64,000 nucleotides of DNA. Origin: Bog-473 sp963704355. GTDB taxonomy: Bacteria; Actinomycetota; Acidimicrobiia; Acidimicrobiales; RAAP-2. Below, one piece after another: positions 55,970 to 64,000 of the stretch. Below the pieces are notes generated by a model. It saw nothing but the letters and a program-made list of their open reading frames with translations, made no database searches and was not told the DNA's origin. The translations under genes were made by a program, and so were the position numbers. The stretch is from positions 3,720,001 through 3,784,000 of the forward strand of contig OY969891.1 of the NCBI GenBank assembly GCA_963704355.1, written 5' to 3'. Every line of letters begins with the position of its first letter. Position 1 is the first letter of the stretch.

Positions 55970-57190
55970 TCAACGGGCCTGGAGCCGCACGGGCAGCTCC
56001 TGGTGACGTCTCACCAAGAGACTGTCGACCCAACGCGGCGGAGAGTCGGGGTCGAGCGAGATGCTGCTGGTGCGATCGAGCAACACGGAGAGCACGTTGC
56101 GAGCCTCGACTCTGGCCAGGGGCGCTCCGACGCAATGGTGGATCCCGCGGCCGAACGCCACGTGGCGACGCGGGACCCGCCGACTCAGGTCCACCTCGTG
56201 GGGACGCTCGAACTCCTGTCCATCACGATTACCGGCGGCCCAGAACAGCAAGACCGTGGCGCCGGCCGGGATCTCGACCCCGCCGAGCGACGTGTCCACC
56301 GGGACGGTACGCATCATGTAGCGAAAGGGGGACTCGAGGCGGAGGGCCTCCTCGACGAAGACCGGCACGAGATCGAGATTCCGGCGCAGATGGTCCTGAA
56401 GCTCCGGGTCTTCCGCGAGCATGCGCACCGCGTTCCCGAGCAAACTCGTGGTGGACTCTCCGCCCACGCTCAACAGGATGGTCAAGATGCCGCCGGCCTC
56501 GGACTCGGTAAGGACTCCGTCAACGATGCTGCGGGCAACGGCGCCGAGTAGATCCTCACTCGGCTCCTTGACGGCGTGAGCTATTTGGTTGGCAATCCAG
56601 CCTTGGACCTGGTCACCACCCGCCGCGTAATTCACGAGCTCGTCCAGCGTCAGCGTCGAACCGACCAACCTGGTCATGTGCACTGCGGAGCGCCAGAGCT
56701 CGTCGAGATTGCTGTCACGAAACCCGATGAGGCGGCTGATCATCGTGATGGGCACGACGTTGCCAATGGCGTGCATGAACTCCACCGTCCCGTTCTCCAA
56801 CGCACGGGTCACGAGTCCGTCTGCGAGCTCGCGGAGCTCAGGATCGAGCGCCTCCATGCGCTTGGTCACCAGCTCGGGAAAGACGGCTCGACGATGGATC
56901 TCGTGCAGGGGCGGATCGGCGGTGGCCAAGACCTGGCCGCCCGTGTCACCGAAAGTGAACCGGCCAGGGAGTCCCGCGTCGTCTCGATAGAGCAGACATT
57001 TGATGTTCGACGAAAAATCCGTGACTCGAGCGCTCGCCTCGGCCAGGAGCTCGAACGTGCTGACCATGAAGACCCCGGTGCTCGCCGCCTCCCAGACCGG
57101 GGCGTGCTCCCGCAGCCGGCTGTAGAAGCCGTACGGGTCACCGAGCACCTCTGGGTCCAGCAGCAGCGTCCCGGGGATCTCCTGGCCCAC
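55970..57190 (-). CDS. Cytochrome P450
   Basis: A 406-residue soluble bacterial P450. The heme ligand is in FGRGIHHCVGAPLAR (Cys about residue 352). The E-x-x-R motif is EEALRLESPF, and the I-helix reads LLSVGGESTTSLLGN, with Glu and Ser where oxygen activation occurs. It hydroxylates an unknown hydrophobic compound and needs a ferredoxin partner not seen here. Divergent from the TetR gene at 57304, which probably controls it and the receptor downstream. Confidence 0.92.
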   Translation of the reverse strand: MGQEIPGTLLLDPEVLGDPYGFYSRLREHAPVWEAASTGVFMVSTFELLAEASARVTDFSSNIKCLLYRDDAGLPGRFTFGDTGGQVLATADPPLHEIHRRAVFPELVTKRMEALDPELRELADGLVTRALENGTVEFMHAIGNVVPITMISRLIGFRDSNLDELWRSAVHMTRLVGSTLTLDELVNYAAGGDQVQGWIANQIAHAVKEPSEDLLGAVARSIVDGVLTESEAGGILTILLSVGGESTTSLLGNAVRMLAEDPELQDHLRRNLDLVPVFVEEALRLESPFRYMMRTVPVDTSLGGVEIPAGATVLLFWAAGNRDGQEFERPHEVDLSRRVPRRHVAFGRGIHHCVGAPLARVEARNVLSVLLDRTSSISLDPDSPPRWVDSLLVRRHQELPVRLQAR

Positions 57191-57303
57191 CTGGTCCTTT
57201 CTTCCACCAACCCTCGGCGGGAACGTCCGATTCGCTCGCAGAATCCGACGTGGGTGATATTGTCGTACGGCATACTAGAAATAATCAGCGAGGCGAGCAA
57301 GCG

Positions 57304-57957
57304 GTGACGACTAGCCATCCCCAGAGCGCTCGCTCGGGACCCGCGGGGAACGACGGACCTCGTTCGAGGGGGCGACCCCCGTCGCTCAGCACACATCAGG
57401 TCGTGGAGGCAGCCCTTCGCCTGACGCGCGAGGTCGGCCTCGAGAACCTTTCGATGCGCGCGCTGGCTCGAGAGCTCGGCGTTCCGCCGATGACGATCTA
57501 TCACTACGCGCCGAGCCGGGAATACCTGCACACGCTGGTCGTCGACGACATCCTGAGCGAGATTCGCGTCCCGGGAACCGATGAGGGCAACTGGGAAGAA
57601 CGGCTCCGGAAGCTCCACTTTGACGCCCGCCGAGTGTTCGCAGACCACCCCGGGGTGTCGGCGCACTTTGGCGACGGAGGGTCGCGTGAGGGCGCTCGAC
57701 TGGCAGACGGCGTGCTCACGATCCTGTCCGAAGCCGGTCTCAGCCCGGAGGCCGCTGTCGTGTGCTTCGCGACGCTGTTCACGTTCATGACGGGTCAGAT
57801 CGACCTCGACGCAATGTCGCACTTCGTCGCACAAGGCGCCTCGACGGCGACTTTGGACAACGTCACCCACTCGGCGCCGTTTTCTCGCGAGGAACTCTTT
57901 GAATTCGGTTACGACGCCGTCATGGAGGGGCTGAAGCGCAAATTTTTGCGGCCGTGA
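57304..57957 (+). CDS. TetR-family transcriptional regulator
   Basis: A 217-residue TetR regulator beginning at GTG 57304. The N-terminal helix-turn-helix is LENLSMRALARELGVPPMTIYHYAPSREY (split over two helices), with a Lys/Arg-poor, Ser-rich leader before it. The C-terminal domain has the TetR_C-like form. The 113-base gap to the P450 contains CATACTAGAAATAATC, similar to the inverted repeat at 49794, so one regulator may govern both sites. Confidence 0.88.
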   Translation: MTTSHPQSARSGPAGNDGPRSRGRPPSLSTHQVVEAALRLTREVGLENLSMRALARELGVPPMTIYHYAPSREYLHTLVVDDILSEIRVPGTDEGNWEERLRKLHFDARRVFADHPGVSAHFGDGGSREGARLADGVLTILSEAGLSPEAAVVCFATLFTFMTGQIDLDAMSHFVAQGASTATLDNVTHSAPFSREELFEFGYDAVMEGLKRKFLRP

Positions 57958-58078
57958 GGGAACGAATGAGGGCTGACCTTGACCCCGTCTCCCGGGAGCT
58001 GGCTTGTAAGAGTCAGGTCCGGGTGGGTGCTGCGTGAAGAAGCTCGAACTCCATGGAACTCACCCTCGCTTCAGCGTC

Positions 58079-58699
58079 TCAGTAAGCAGTGATCTGAAGC
58101 TCCTGGCTGAAGCGGTGGAACTGGGTGCCGGGCCGGTATTCCTCGGGGACGTCGTCGACGCTGTCGTAATTGGCGACATCGATGATGTTCGAGGAACGAA
58201 TGTCCTCTTCGATGACGACCCCGCACAGTCGTATCTCTGTCGCGGTGTCGAAACAGTTGACCAGCGGCACGACCTCATCGCGCAGTTCCTCGTAGCGCTG
58301 CCGAGAGATTCTTCCGATCAGCGAGTACTCGCAACCGCTCGGTGCCACGCCGACGCGACGGGCGATCATCGCATGGTGTCCTCCGTCATCGATGCAATAC
58401 AGGGTGTAGTCGTCGGCCTCAAGGCACTCACGGATCCGTTGGTGCCGCTCGTGTGCAGGCAGTAGGTGCCACTGGATGTGCCGGCGTTCCTTCATGGCCC
58501 AAAGAGGACCTGGGGGAATGGTGTGCTCGGGCTCGTCCTCATCGAGTGGCGTCGACACGTCATGGCCGACCAGGGGTTCCGGCACAATGGCAAAGTCTGA
58601 CTCGGTGATGATGTCACCCGGCTTCGGGCTACCCGACGAGACTGGCACAGCCTGTCCCCACTCGTGGGCGCCTTCACCGTCACTCTGACCTGTCGTCAT
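58079..58699 (-). CDS. Hypothetical protein
   Basis: A 206-residue protein with no recognised family. It is acidic and soluble, with no signal or membrane segment. The first ~70 residues are Pro/Gly/acidic and probably flexible, and the rest looks folded (YTLYCIDDGGHHAMIARRVG, then YSLIGRISRQRYEELRD). The name-worthy features are two His in tandem and two Cys. It has codon use like its neighbours, which supports it being real. Confidence 0.55.
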   Translation of the reverse strand: MTTGQSDGEGAHEWGQAVPVSSGSPKPGDIITESDFAIVPEPLVGHDVSTPLDEDEPEHTIPPGPLWAMKERRHIQWHLLPAHERHQRIRECLEADDYTLYCIDDGGHHAMIARRVGVAPSGCEYSLIGRISRQRYEELRDEVVPLVNCFDTATEIRLCGVVIEEDIRSSNIIDVANYDSVDDVPEEYRPGTQFHRFSQELQITAY

Positions 58700-58879
58700 G
58701 GATGCCCTCCCTGGTTGTTGTTGACCCTACCGGCGATCGTGCTTGCCAGAGGTGGGGGCGACCGGAGCTCCCGGCGGTGGGCCTGGGACGGGGCGATCGT
58801 GATTCCGGCGGGACCGATAGGGGTCACCTCCGCGTTCTCCACGCCGGACTGCTCGCAGCCCGGCTTCAGGACCTACCAC

Positions 58880-59347
58880 TCACACGCCGTGGACCCTTTG
58901 GCCTCGTTCGCCCGACTCCAACAAGCGACCGATTTCGTCGACTTCTGCGCGGACGGATCGGGCGAACCAGTTTCCGGCCAAGAGATCGTGGATCCAACCC
59001 AGAGGCCCGTGGCCGAGGTCGAGTTCTTCAACATGATGGATCTGGGTCCCCCCTTCGACGGGAGTGATCTCGAACCACGCGTGAAGGCTTCGCGGAACGC
59101 CGTGCTCAATCACGACGTCGATGCTGTTCGGCCGCTGCCAGACGTAACGCGTGACGATCGACCCTTTGAATCGCCCGAGGAATTTGCCGTCCTCTCGAGC
59201 GATCATTCCGTTGGGCAGGTCGCCCAGCTTCGTCACCCAGACCATTTTCGTGTCTGCCTTGACGTATTGAGCAGGGTCGAGGACGAAGTCGAAGGCGTCA
59301 TCGGGCGTGATACCCCGGGCGACGGTCGTTCCTTCTCCCCGCACCAT
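58880..59347 (-). CDS. SRPBCC / polyketide-cyclase-like protein
   Basis: A 155-residue START-like (SRPBCC) fold. It has VLDPAQYVKADTKMVWVTKL near the N-terminus, strands up to RSLHAWFEITPVEGGTQIHH, and a long C-terminal helix WFARSVRAEVDEIGRLLES. Such proteins bind hydrophobic ligands in a deep pocket. ATG 59347 has a GGGAG site. The open frame extends 35 residues upstream without support. Confidence 0.75.
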   Translation of the reverse strand: MVRGEGTTVARGITPDDAFDFVLDPAQYVKADTKMVWVTKLGDLPNGMIAREDGKFLGRFKGSIVTRYVWQRPNSIDVVIEHGVPRSLHAWFEITPVEGGTQIHHVEELDLGHGPLGWIHDLLAGNWFARSVRAEVDEIGRLLESGERGQRVHGV

Positions 59348-59508
59348 GTGCTGCTCCCGCGACGATCTCGTTGACCCCGTCAGCACTCTATCCGTCGTCT
59401 CACAACGACGCCTTGGCCCCATGACCCGTGGGCCCGGGAATTGCGCTCGCAAAACCCATGCAATCGATGACTTTCCGGAATGCGGTGCCCGTTGAGGATG
59501 ACGACGTG

Positions 59509-59531
59509 CCCCTGGGGCTTCAACCCAGGGG
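59509..59531. other. Strong hairpin between genes
   Basis: CCCCTGGG (59509-59516) pairs with CCCAGGGG (59524-59531) over a 7-base loop. It has no T-run. It separates the cupin gene from the SRPBCC gene on the minus strand and may act as a weak terminator or processing site. Confidence 0.4.
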
Positions 59532-59568
59532 TCGACGTCAGCCGTAGAGCGACCTTCCGGTGGGTTCG

Positions 59569-59937
59569 TCAGTCGGTGACCGCGTCGATCGAGGTCGCTG
59601 CCTCCAGGATCATGACCACCATGCCTCGATCGGTCGACGATTCGTGCTCCTCTCCCCGCTCCCAGAGAGCTGCCTGCCCGGCGCCGATGCTGCGGGTAAC
59701 GCCATCGGCGCCCGAAACCATTCCCTCACCACTCAGGACGCAAAAGAGCTGAGCGCGCGCGGCCTGGTGACGGCCGAGCCCACCGCCCGGACCCAGGTAC
59801 ATGCAGCCGAGATGGCCGTCTCCTTGCGCGAGCGCGATCGGGGCGAACGCAGCAGCTCGGCTCTCGTAGCGGTCGACGGGCTGCGCTCGGGTCGTGCGAA
59901 AGTCGATGAGCCTCACCCCCGGATTGTCCCATCGCAT
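59569..59937 (-). CDS. Cupin-domain protein
   Basis: A 122-residue single cupin. The first motif region is LGPGGGLGRHQAARAQLFCVLSGEG, in which only one His of the usual G-x5-H-x-H is kept. The second region is LWERGEEHESST. It could be a metal-poor cupin sensing a small ligand. It has no strong operon context. Confidence 0.7.
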   Translation of the reverse strand: MRWDNPGVRLIDFRTTRAQPVDRYESRAAAFAPIALAQGDGHLGCMYLGPGGGLGRHQAARAQLFCVLSGEGMVSGADGVTRSIGAGQAALWERGEEHESSTDRGMVVMILEAATSIDAVTD

Positions 59938-60044
59938 GGCGCAAGCCGCTGGAGAACCGCGAGATCCGTTGGCGCCTCTCGTCTATCGGGCGTCCAGGTC
60001 CTCGACGCCCTCGAGCGAGTCGGTCCCTCGCGCTGTGGGCCTGA

Positions 60045-60632
60045 TCAGATGCCCGTCTCGACCGGACCGGACACCGGGTCAGCGCTCGAGCTGGTCGACG
60101 CCGACGCCTTCGGCTGGTGCCGTGACGCCCAACCGTCCACGAACGCGCCGCAGATCACCAGGACCAACCCGACCCCGATGCTGTATCCCACCTCGTCGGC
60201 CAACACTCGCAAATGGGTGGAGGCGACGAAGTACGTCCCACGGCTCGACAGCACGGGCCACGCCAACGGGCCTAGGGCGAACCAGGCGCCACACAGCATC
60301 AGCAATGTACCGGCGGTCGCCAGACTCAGCCGTCCCTTGCCAACGGTGATGCCCCGCGACTCGGCGAGTACGAACAGACCCAGGACAACGCCCAGCGCGC
60401 CCGGTACGAGTGCCAACACCGCGTGCGCAAGGTTCCAGCGCCATGAACCCGACCCATCGCCGCTGTAGCTGAACAACGGGCCTACGTATGGAACGATCCC
60501 TCCCCACGCCGACACAAGCATGGCGATCACTCCAGCGGTGCCGAGCCCAATCCGACCAAGACGCACGCGGGTGCGAGCGTCGGTGTCACGCTGGTCAACT
60601 CGCTCGTTGCCTGTAATGGTGCTTGTCGTCAT
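60045..60632 (-). CDS. Multi-pass membrane protein, unknown function
   Basis: A 195-residue protein with four predicted transmembrane helices (for example GLGTAGVIAMLVSAWGGIV, LAHAVLALVPGALGVVLGLF, LSLATAGTLLMLCGAWFALG and VGYSIGVGLVLVICGAF). The N-terminal ~30 residues are polar. ATG 60632 has GGAGCGAC upstream. No family was recognised. Similar small proteins in actinobacteria sit near stress genes. Confidence 0.65.
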   Translation of the reverse strand: MTTSTITGNERVDQRDTDARTRVRLGRIGLGTAGVIAMLVSAWGGIVPYVGPLFSYSGDGSGSWRWNLAHAVLALVPGALGVVLGLFVLAESRGITVGKGRLSLATAGTLLMLCGAWFALGPLAWPVLSSRGTYFVASTHLRVLADEVGYSIGVGLVLVICGAFVDGWASRHQPKASASTSSSADPVSGPVETGI

Positions 60633-60927
60633 GTCGCTCCTCCAACCTCGTGAGCGTGTGAAACGAGAGATACCCATTGGTGGATGGGAAAAACGATGCC
60701 GCCGGGATTTGCGGAACGCCGGCTGCGGACGCGAAGAGCACACAACGACGTCGACCGACGCGCTCGGGATCCCTCACTCGCCCCGGCCACGGCAGGTGAA
60801 AGGGCCAACGGACGGCTCGACCTAGGAGCGATCGCCCACACCTGGCTTCGTGGCGGGCCGGCGGCATTGGCAGCGCTCGATCCTTCGATGCGCCACGCTC
60901 GTTGGCCCCTCGCTACGGTGGAAACCG

Positions 60928-62389
60928 GTGAACCCGACGGCGAGGAAGGTCAGCACACGCAAGAAGTCCGAACCGCTGGATACGTATCGCGCCAAGAGGG
61001 ACCCGAAGAAGACCCCCGAGCCGATGGGCCGGCGCGCCACCCCGGAAGAGGACGACCAGCGGTTCGTGATCCAGGAGCACCACGCTCGGAGCCTGCACTG
61101 GGACCTCCGACTCGAGCGGGACGGCGTTCTGGTTTCGTGGGCCCTCCCCAAGGGGTTGCCTGAGTCCCCGGAGCAGAACCATCTGGCGGTCCACACCGAG
61201 GACCATCCGCTGGAGTACGCGACGTTCGAAGGTGAGATCCCGAAGGGCGAGTACGGAGGCGGCGCCGTGACGATCTGGGACTCCGGTCACTACGACGTCG
61301 AGAAGTGGTCCGACACCGAGGTGAAGTTCACGCTCCACGGTTCTCGCGCCTCCGGTGACTTCGTGCTCTTCCAGACCAACGACCGCAACTGGATGATCCA
61401 CCGGCACGGGCCGTCGATCCGCACCGATCCATTGCCGACCTCCGTCAAGCCGATGCTGGCCGTGTCCGGCGCGCTCCCAAGCGACGACAAAGGATGGGCC
61501 TTCGAGATCAAGTGGGACGGAATACGCACCATCCTCTTCGTCGAGGGTGGACGGGTGCGCGCGCAGAGCCGGAACGATCTCGACGTGACCACATCGTTTC
61601 CTGAGCTGCATGACATCGGCGAGTTCCTGGGAATGACGACCTGCGTGATCGACGGAGAGGTCGTTGCCCTCGGCGACGACGGACGCCCCAGCTTCTCCAG
61701 GCTCCAGCACCGCATGCACGTGAGTAACCAACGCGAGGCGCACCGCCGGGCGGTGACGTACCCCGTGCGCTTCGTGGCCTTCGATCTCCTCTATCTGGAG
61801 GGGCATTCCCTAGTCCCTGACCCCTATGACCAGCGTCGAGCGAAGCTGGAGTCCCTGCAACTCTCGGGGCCGACCTTCACGACCACGGAGTCGTTCCGTG
61901 ACGTCGCAGGGCGAGACGTCCTCGCCGCGGTGACCTCGAACGGGCTCGAGGGAGTCGTCGCCAAGCGGCGCGACTCGGCGTACCTGCCCGGCCGCCGGTC
62001 CCCCGAATGGGTGAAGGTCAAGTCCTTCCGGACCCAGGAGGTGGTGATCGGTGGATGGACCGAGGGCCGCGGCGAGCGCGACGGCAGCCTCGGTGCGCTG
62101 TTGCTCGGGGTGCCGGCCGACGACGGGTTGCGCTACATCGGGAAGGTAGGGACCGGCTTCAGTGAACGGGCGCGGCAGGGCCTCCTCGGCGATCTGCGGT
62201 CCCGGGCCACCAAGAAGAGCCCTTTTGCCTCGCCGCTGCCCGCGCGAGACAGCGAACGCGCAATTCGTTCGGCCCGAGCTCGTGGGGGAAGTCGCCTACG
62301 GCGAATGGACGCCGGCGGGCCGTCTCCGTCATCCCATCTGGCGGGGTCTGCGTCCCGACAAGAACCCCGACGAGGTGGTCGTCGAATGA
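60928..62389 (+). pseudogene. ligD: LigD phosphoesterase + ATP-dependent DNA ligase, frameshifted near the 3' end
   Basis: An NHEJ end-processing ligase of about 486 residues if repaired. The 3'-phosphoesterase domain is at residues ~40-160 (FVIQEHHARSLHWDLRLER). The ligase follows with nucleophilic Lys in FEIKWDGIRTIL (~194), CVIDGEVVALG and GLEGVVAKRR, then an OB-fold. At about 62242 one extra base breaks the frame. Skipping it gives RPELVGEVAYGEWTPAG and RPDKNPDEVVVE with a stop at 62389. As sequenced, an unrelated tail runs to 62448. The polymerase is encoded separately next door. No Ku gene is in view. The start is GTG 60928. Confidence 0.85.
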
Positions 62390-62444
62390 GCGTCGGTCGA
62401 GTTGGGCGGCGGCTGACGACGGAGTCACCGAAGGTGGGCACGCC

Positions 62445-63353
62445 GTGACTCCCGCCCGCTCGTCCGCTCGCACGGTGGTCGAGGGCCGAGAGCTCTCGGT
62501 CTCCAACCTGGACAAGGTGTTCTACCCGCAGAGCGGGTTCACCAAGGGGCAGCTGATCGACTATTACTGCCGGATCGCGGATGCCATGCTGCCCCATCTC
62601 TGGGAGCGGCCGCTGACAATGCGGCGATTCCCGAATGGCGTCGAGGGCAAGTCCTTCTACGAAAAACACGTTCCCTCCCATGCGCTCGATTGGGTGCGCA
62701 CCGTCTCGGTTCCCTCCGCTGACGGCCAAGAAGAAATCGCCTACGCGGTGGTCGACGACCTGCCCACACTCGCCTGGGCGGCCAATCTGGGCAACATCGA
62801 GTTCCACGTCCCCCTGTGGCACGCCGGGCGCCAACGCAAACTCCCCTCGAAGCCCGACTACATGGTGTTCGACCTCGACCCCGGCGAGGGGACTTCCATC
62901 GTCGAGTGCTGCATCGTCGCGGGCTACATCGTGCAAGAGCTGGAGAAGGCAGGCACGGAGACCTTCGCCAAGACGAGCGGGTCCAAAGGCCTGCAGCTCT
63001 ACGCGGCGACCCGTCCCAAGACGACCTGGGACAGCCTGCGCGACGAGGCTCACGAGATCGCACGCAAACTCGAGTCCGAGCATCGCGACCTCGTCGTCTC
63101 GAACATGCGCAAGTCGCTCCGACAGGGACACGTGCTGATCGACTGGAGCCAGAACCACCCAGCCAAGACGACCGTCGCCGTGTACTCGGTCCGTGCCAAG
63201 GCGGCGCCGACGGTGTCCACGCCCGTGACGCCGGGCGAGGTGCACCGGTGTGCCAAGGAGCGGAACGCACAGTTGCTCGTGTTCGAGACGAACGACGTGC
63301 TGAGCCGGGTCGAAAAGCACGGCGACCTTTTCGCACCCCTGGCCCGCCGCTGA
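62445..63353 (+). CDS. ligD: LigD polymerase (primase-polymerase) domain protein
   Basis: A 302-residue archaeo-eukaryotic primase-fold polymerase used in NHEJ gap filling. The catalytic acidic motif is VFDLDPGEG (~residue 142). The nucleotide-binding motif is KTSGSKGLQLY (~178), and HVLIDWSQNHPAKT follows (~230). It starts at GTG 62445. In many actinobacteria this domain is fused to the phosphoesterase-ligase, but here the domains are two genes in tandem. Confidence 0.9.
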   Translation: MTPARSSARTVVEGRELSVSNLDKVFYPQSGFTKGQLIDYYCRIADAMLPHLWERPLTMRRFPNGVEGKSFYEKHVPSHALDWVRTVSVPSADGQEEIAYAVVDDLPTLAWAANLGNIEFHVPLWHAGRQRKLPSKPDYMVFDLDPGEGTSIVECCIVAGYIVQELEKAGTETFAKTSGSKGLQLYAATRPKTTWDSLRDEAHEIARKLESEHRDLVVSNMRKSLRQGHVLIDWSQNHPAKTTVAVYSVRAKAAPTVSTPVTPGEVHRCAKERNAQLLVFETNDVLSRVEKHGDLFAPLARR

Positions 63354-63362
63354 CCAGCTCTT

Positions 63363-64000
63363 TCAGCCCCCGGTGTCGGCGCGGAGCCGGCTCACGACGC
63401 CGTCGACGACCTCCGAGGTCGAGGCATCTCCCCCGAGGTCGAACGTTCGGATGCCTTCGGCGGCCAAGCCGAGAGTGATCTGCCTGATGGCCGCGGCCCT
63501 TGCGGCGATGAGCGCGTCGCCACGTGCGGCATGGTCGAGAACGGCCGCGCAGGCGAGCAGCATCGCCATCGGGTTCGCCACGTTCTTGCCCATCAACGAC
63601 GGCGCCGTGCCGTGAGGGGCCTCGGCCATGGCCACCAGGGTGTGCATGTCGTCGTTGAGGGCCAGGAGTACCGACTCTGCGCCCGCGATCGAGCCGAAGA
63701 GGGCGAGCACGAGGTCCGAGAGACAGTCACCGTCGCGGTTCAGTGCCGGCACCACGAGCGTGCTGCCGCCCGACTCGGTGATAAGCCCGGCGTACGCGGC
63801 ATCGATGAGGGTGGGACGATACGGGACGTCCGGGTACCGGGCCGCGGCGGCGTCCATCTCCTCTTTGAGCATGCCTTCGTAGACCGCCGACACGGTCCAC
63901 TTGGGACCGCCGTAGACGCACGCGCTCATCTGGACGGCGGTCCGAAACGAATACTCGGCGACGGACCGGCAGACGGACCGGTCGATCCGCTCGGTCCGCC
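63363..64000 (-). CDS. Isocitrate/isopropylmalate dehydrogenase family protein (partial)
   Basis: The C-terminal ~212 residues of a beta-decarboxylating dehydrogenase; the N-terminus lies past the right edge. The frame runs open through the edge (RTERIDRSVCRSVAEYSFRT then VQMSAC...). LTDS/IDAAYAG-type metal-substrate motifs appear as TLIDAAYAGLIT, GSIAGA and HGTAPSLMGKNVANPMAML, the last typical of NAD-dependent IDH/IMDH. Whether the substrate is isocitrate, isopropylmalate or a tartrate-like acid cannot be told. Confidence 0.82.
   Translation of the reverse strand, partial: RTERIDRSVCRSVAEYSFRTAVQMSACVYGGPKWTVSAVYEGMLKEEMDAAAARYPDVPYRPTLIDAAYAGLITESGGSTLVVPALNRDGDCLSDLVLALFGSIAGAESVLLALNDDMHTLVAMAEAPHGTAPSLMGKNVANPMAMLLACAAVLDHAARGDALIAARAAAIRQITLGLAAEGIRTFDLGGDASTSEVVDGVVSRLRADTGG

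Overview
The window is high-GC DNA in which nearly every base is coding and GTG starts are common. Its content is TetR, MarR and HxlR regulators, many acyl-CoA ligases and acyl-CoA dehydrogenases, an F420-type reductase, a cytochrome P450 and bacterial LigD. This suggests an actinobacterium (Actinomycetota), perhaps an uncultured Acidimicrobiia-like lineage. I infer that from gene content only and no species can be assigned.

Layout. (1) 1-20.4 kb is a chromosomal lipid and CoA region: a thiolase next to an HMG-CoA-synthase-like/DUF35 fusion, an amidohydrolase, a methyltransferase, a thioesterase, a GNAT enzyme, a GH20-like glycosidase, a twin-arginine arylsulfotransferase-like lipoprotein, an acyl-CoA synthetase, a second thiolase, acetyl-CoA synthetase and an acyl-CoA dehydrogenase. 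Three of these lipid genes carry the same inverted repeat, TGAC-N6-GTCA, just upstream. (2) 20.64-31.04 kb is an integrated element of about 10.4 kb in a tRNA-Lys(CUU) gene, bounded by a 45-bp direct repeat with one mismatch. It carries an unusual tyrosine integrase, a HipBA-type toxin-antitoxin pair and a complete type I Wadjet (JetABCD) anti-plasmid operon. (3) 31.2-46.3 kb is accessory-looking DNA: a frameshifted merR beside an NAD-dependent epimerase, an AlkA-like glycosylase with a VOC protein and a divergent MarR, the relic of a second related integrase, a 3' tRNA-Gly fragment, a MarR/SDR pair with a predicted leaderless promoter, a five-gene redox operon (VOC, peroxiredoxin-like, nitronate monooxygenase-like, NTF2-like, flavoprotein), and an HxlR/MFS/SDR cluster. 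(4) 46.3-58 kb is a second acyl-CoA catabolic cluster with two acyl-CoA dehydrogenases, two acyl-CoA ligases, a DHDPS-like aldolase, a hydrolase, a P450, a solute-binding protein and two TetR regulators. (5) 58-64 kb has small stress or hypothetical genes, a LigD split into phosphoesterase-ligase and polymerase genes, and the 3' part of an isocitrate/isopropylmalate dehydrogenase-family gene.

How it fits together. Regions 1 and 4 look like the core business of activating acids with CoA and degrading or remodelling them under TetR-type control. The tRNA-Lys island is a compact defence cargo: Wadjet removes incoming circular DNA, HipBA may stabilise the island, and the integrase moves it. The integrase relic and tRNA-Gly fragment 4-5 kb away show that related elements have come and gone here.

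Quality caution. Three otherwise well-conserved genes (merR, the flavoprotein and ligD) are each broken by an apparent single extra base inside a CG-rich stretch. The pattern could be real decay or a systematic sequencing or assembly indel.
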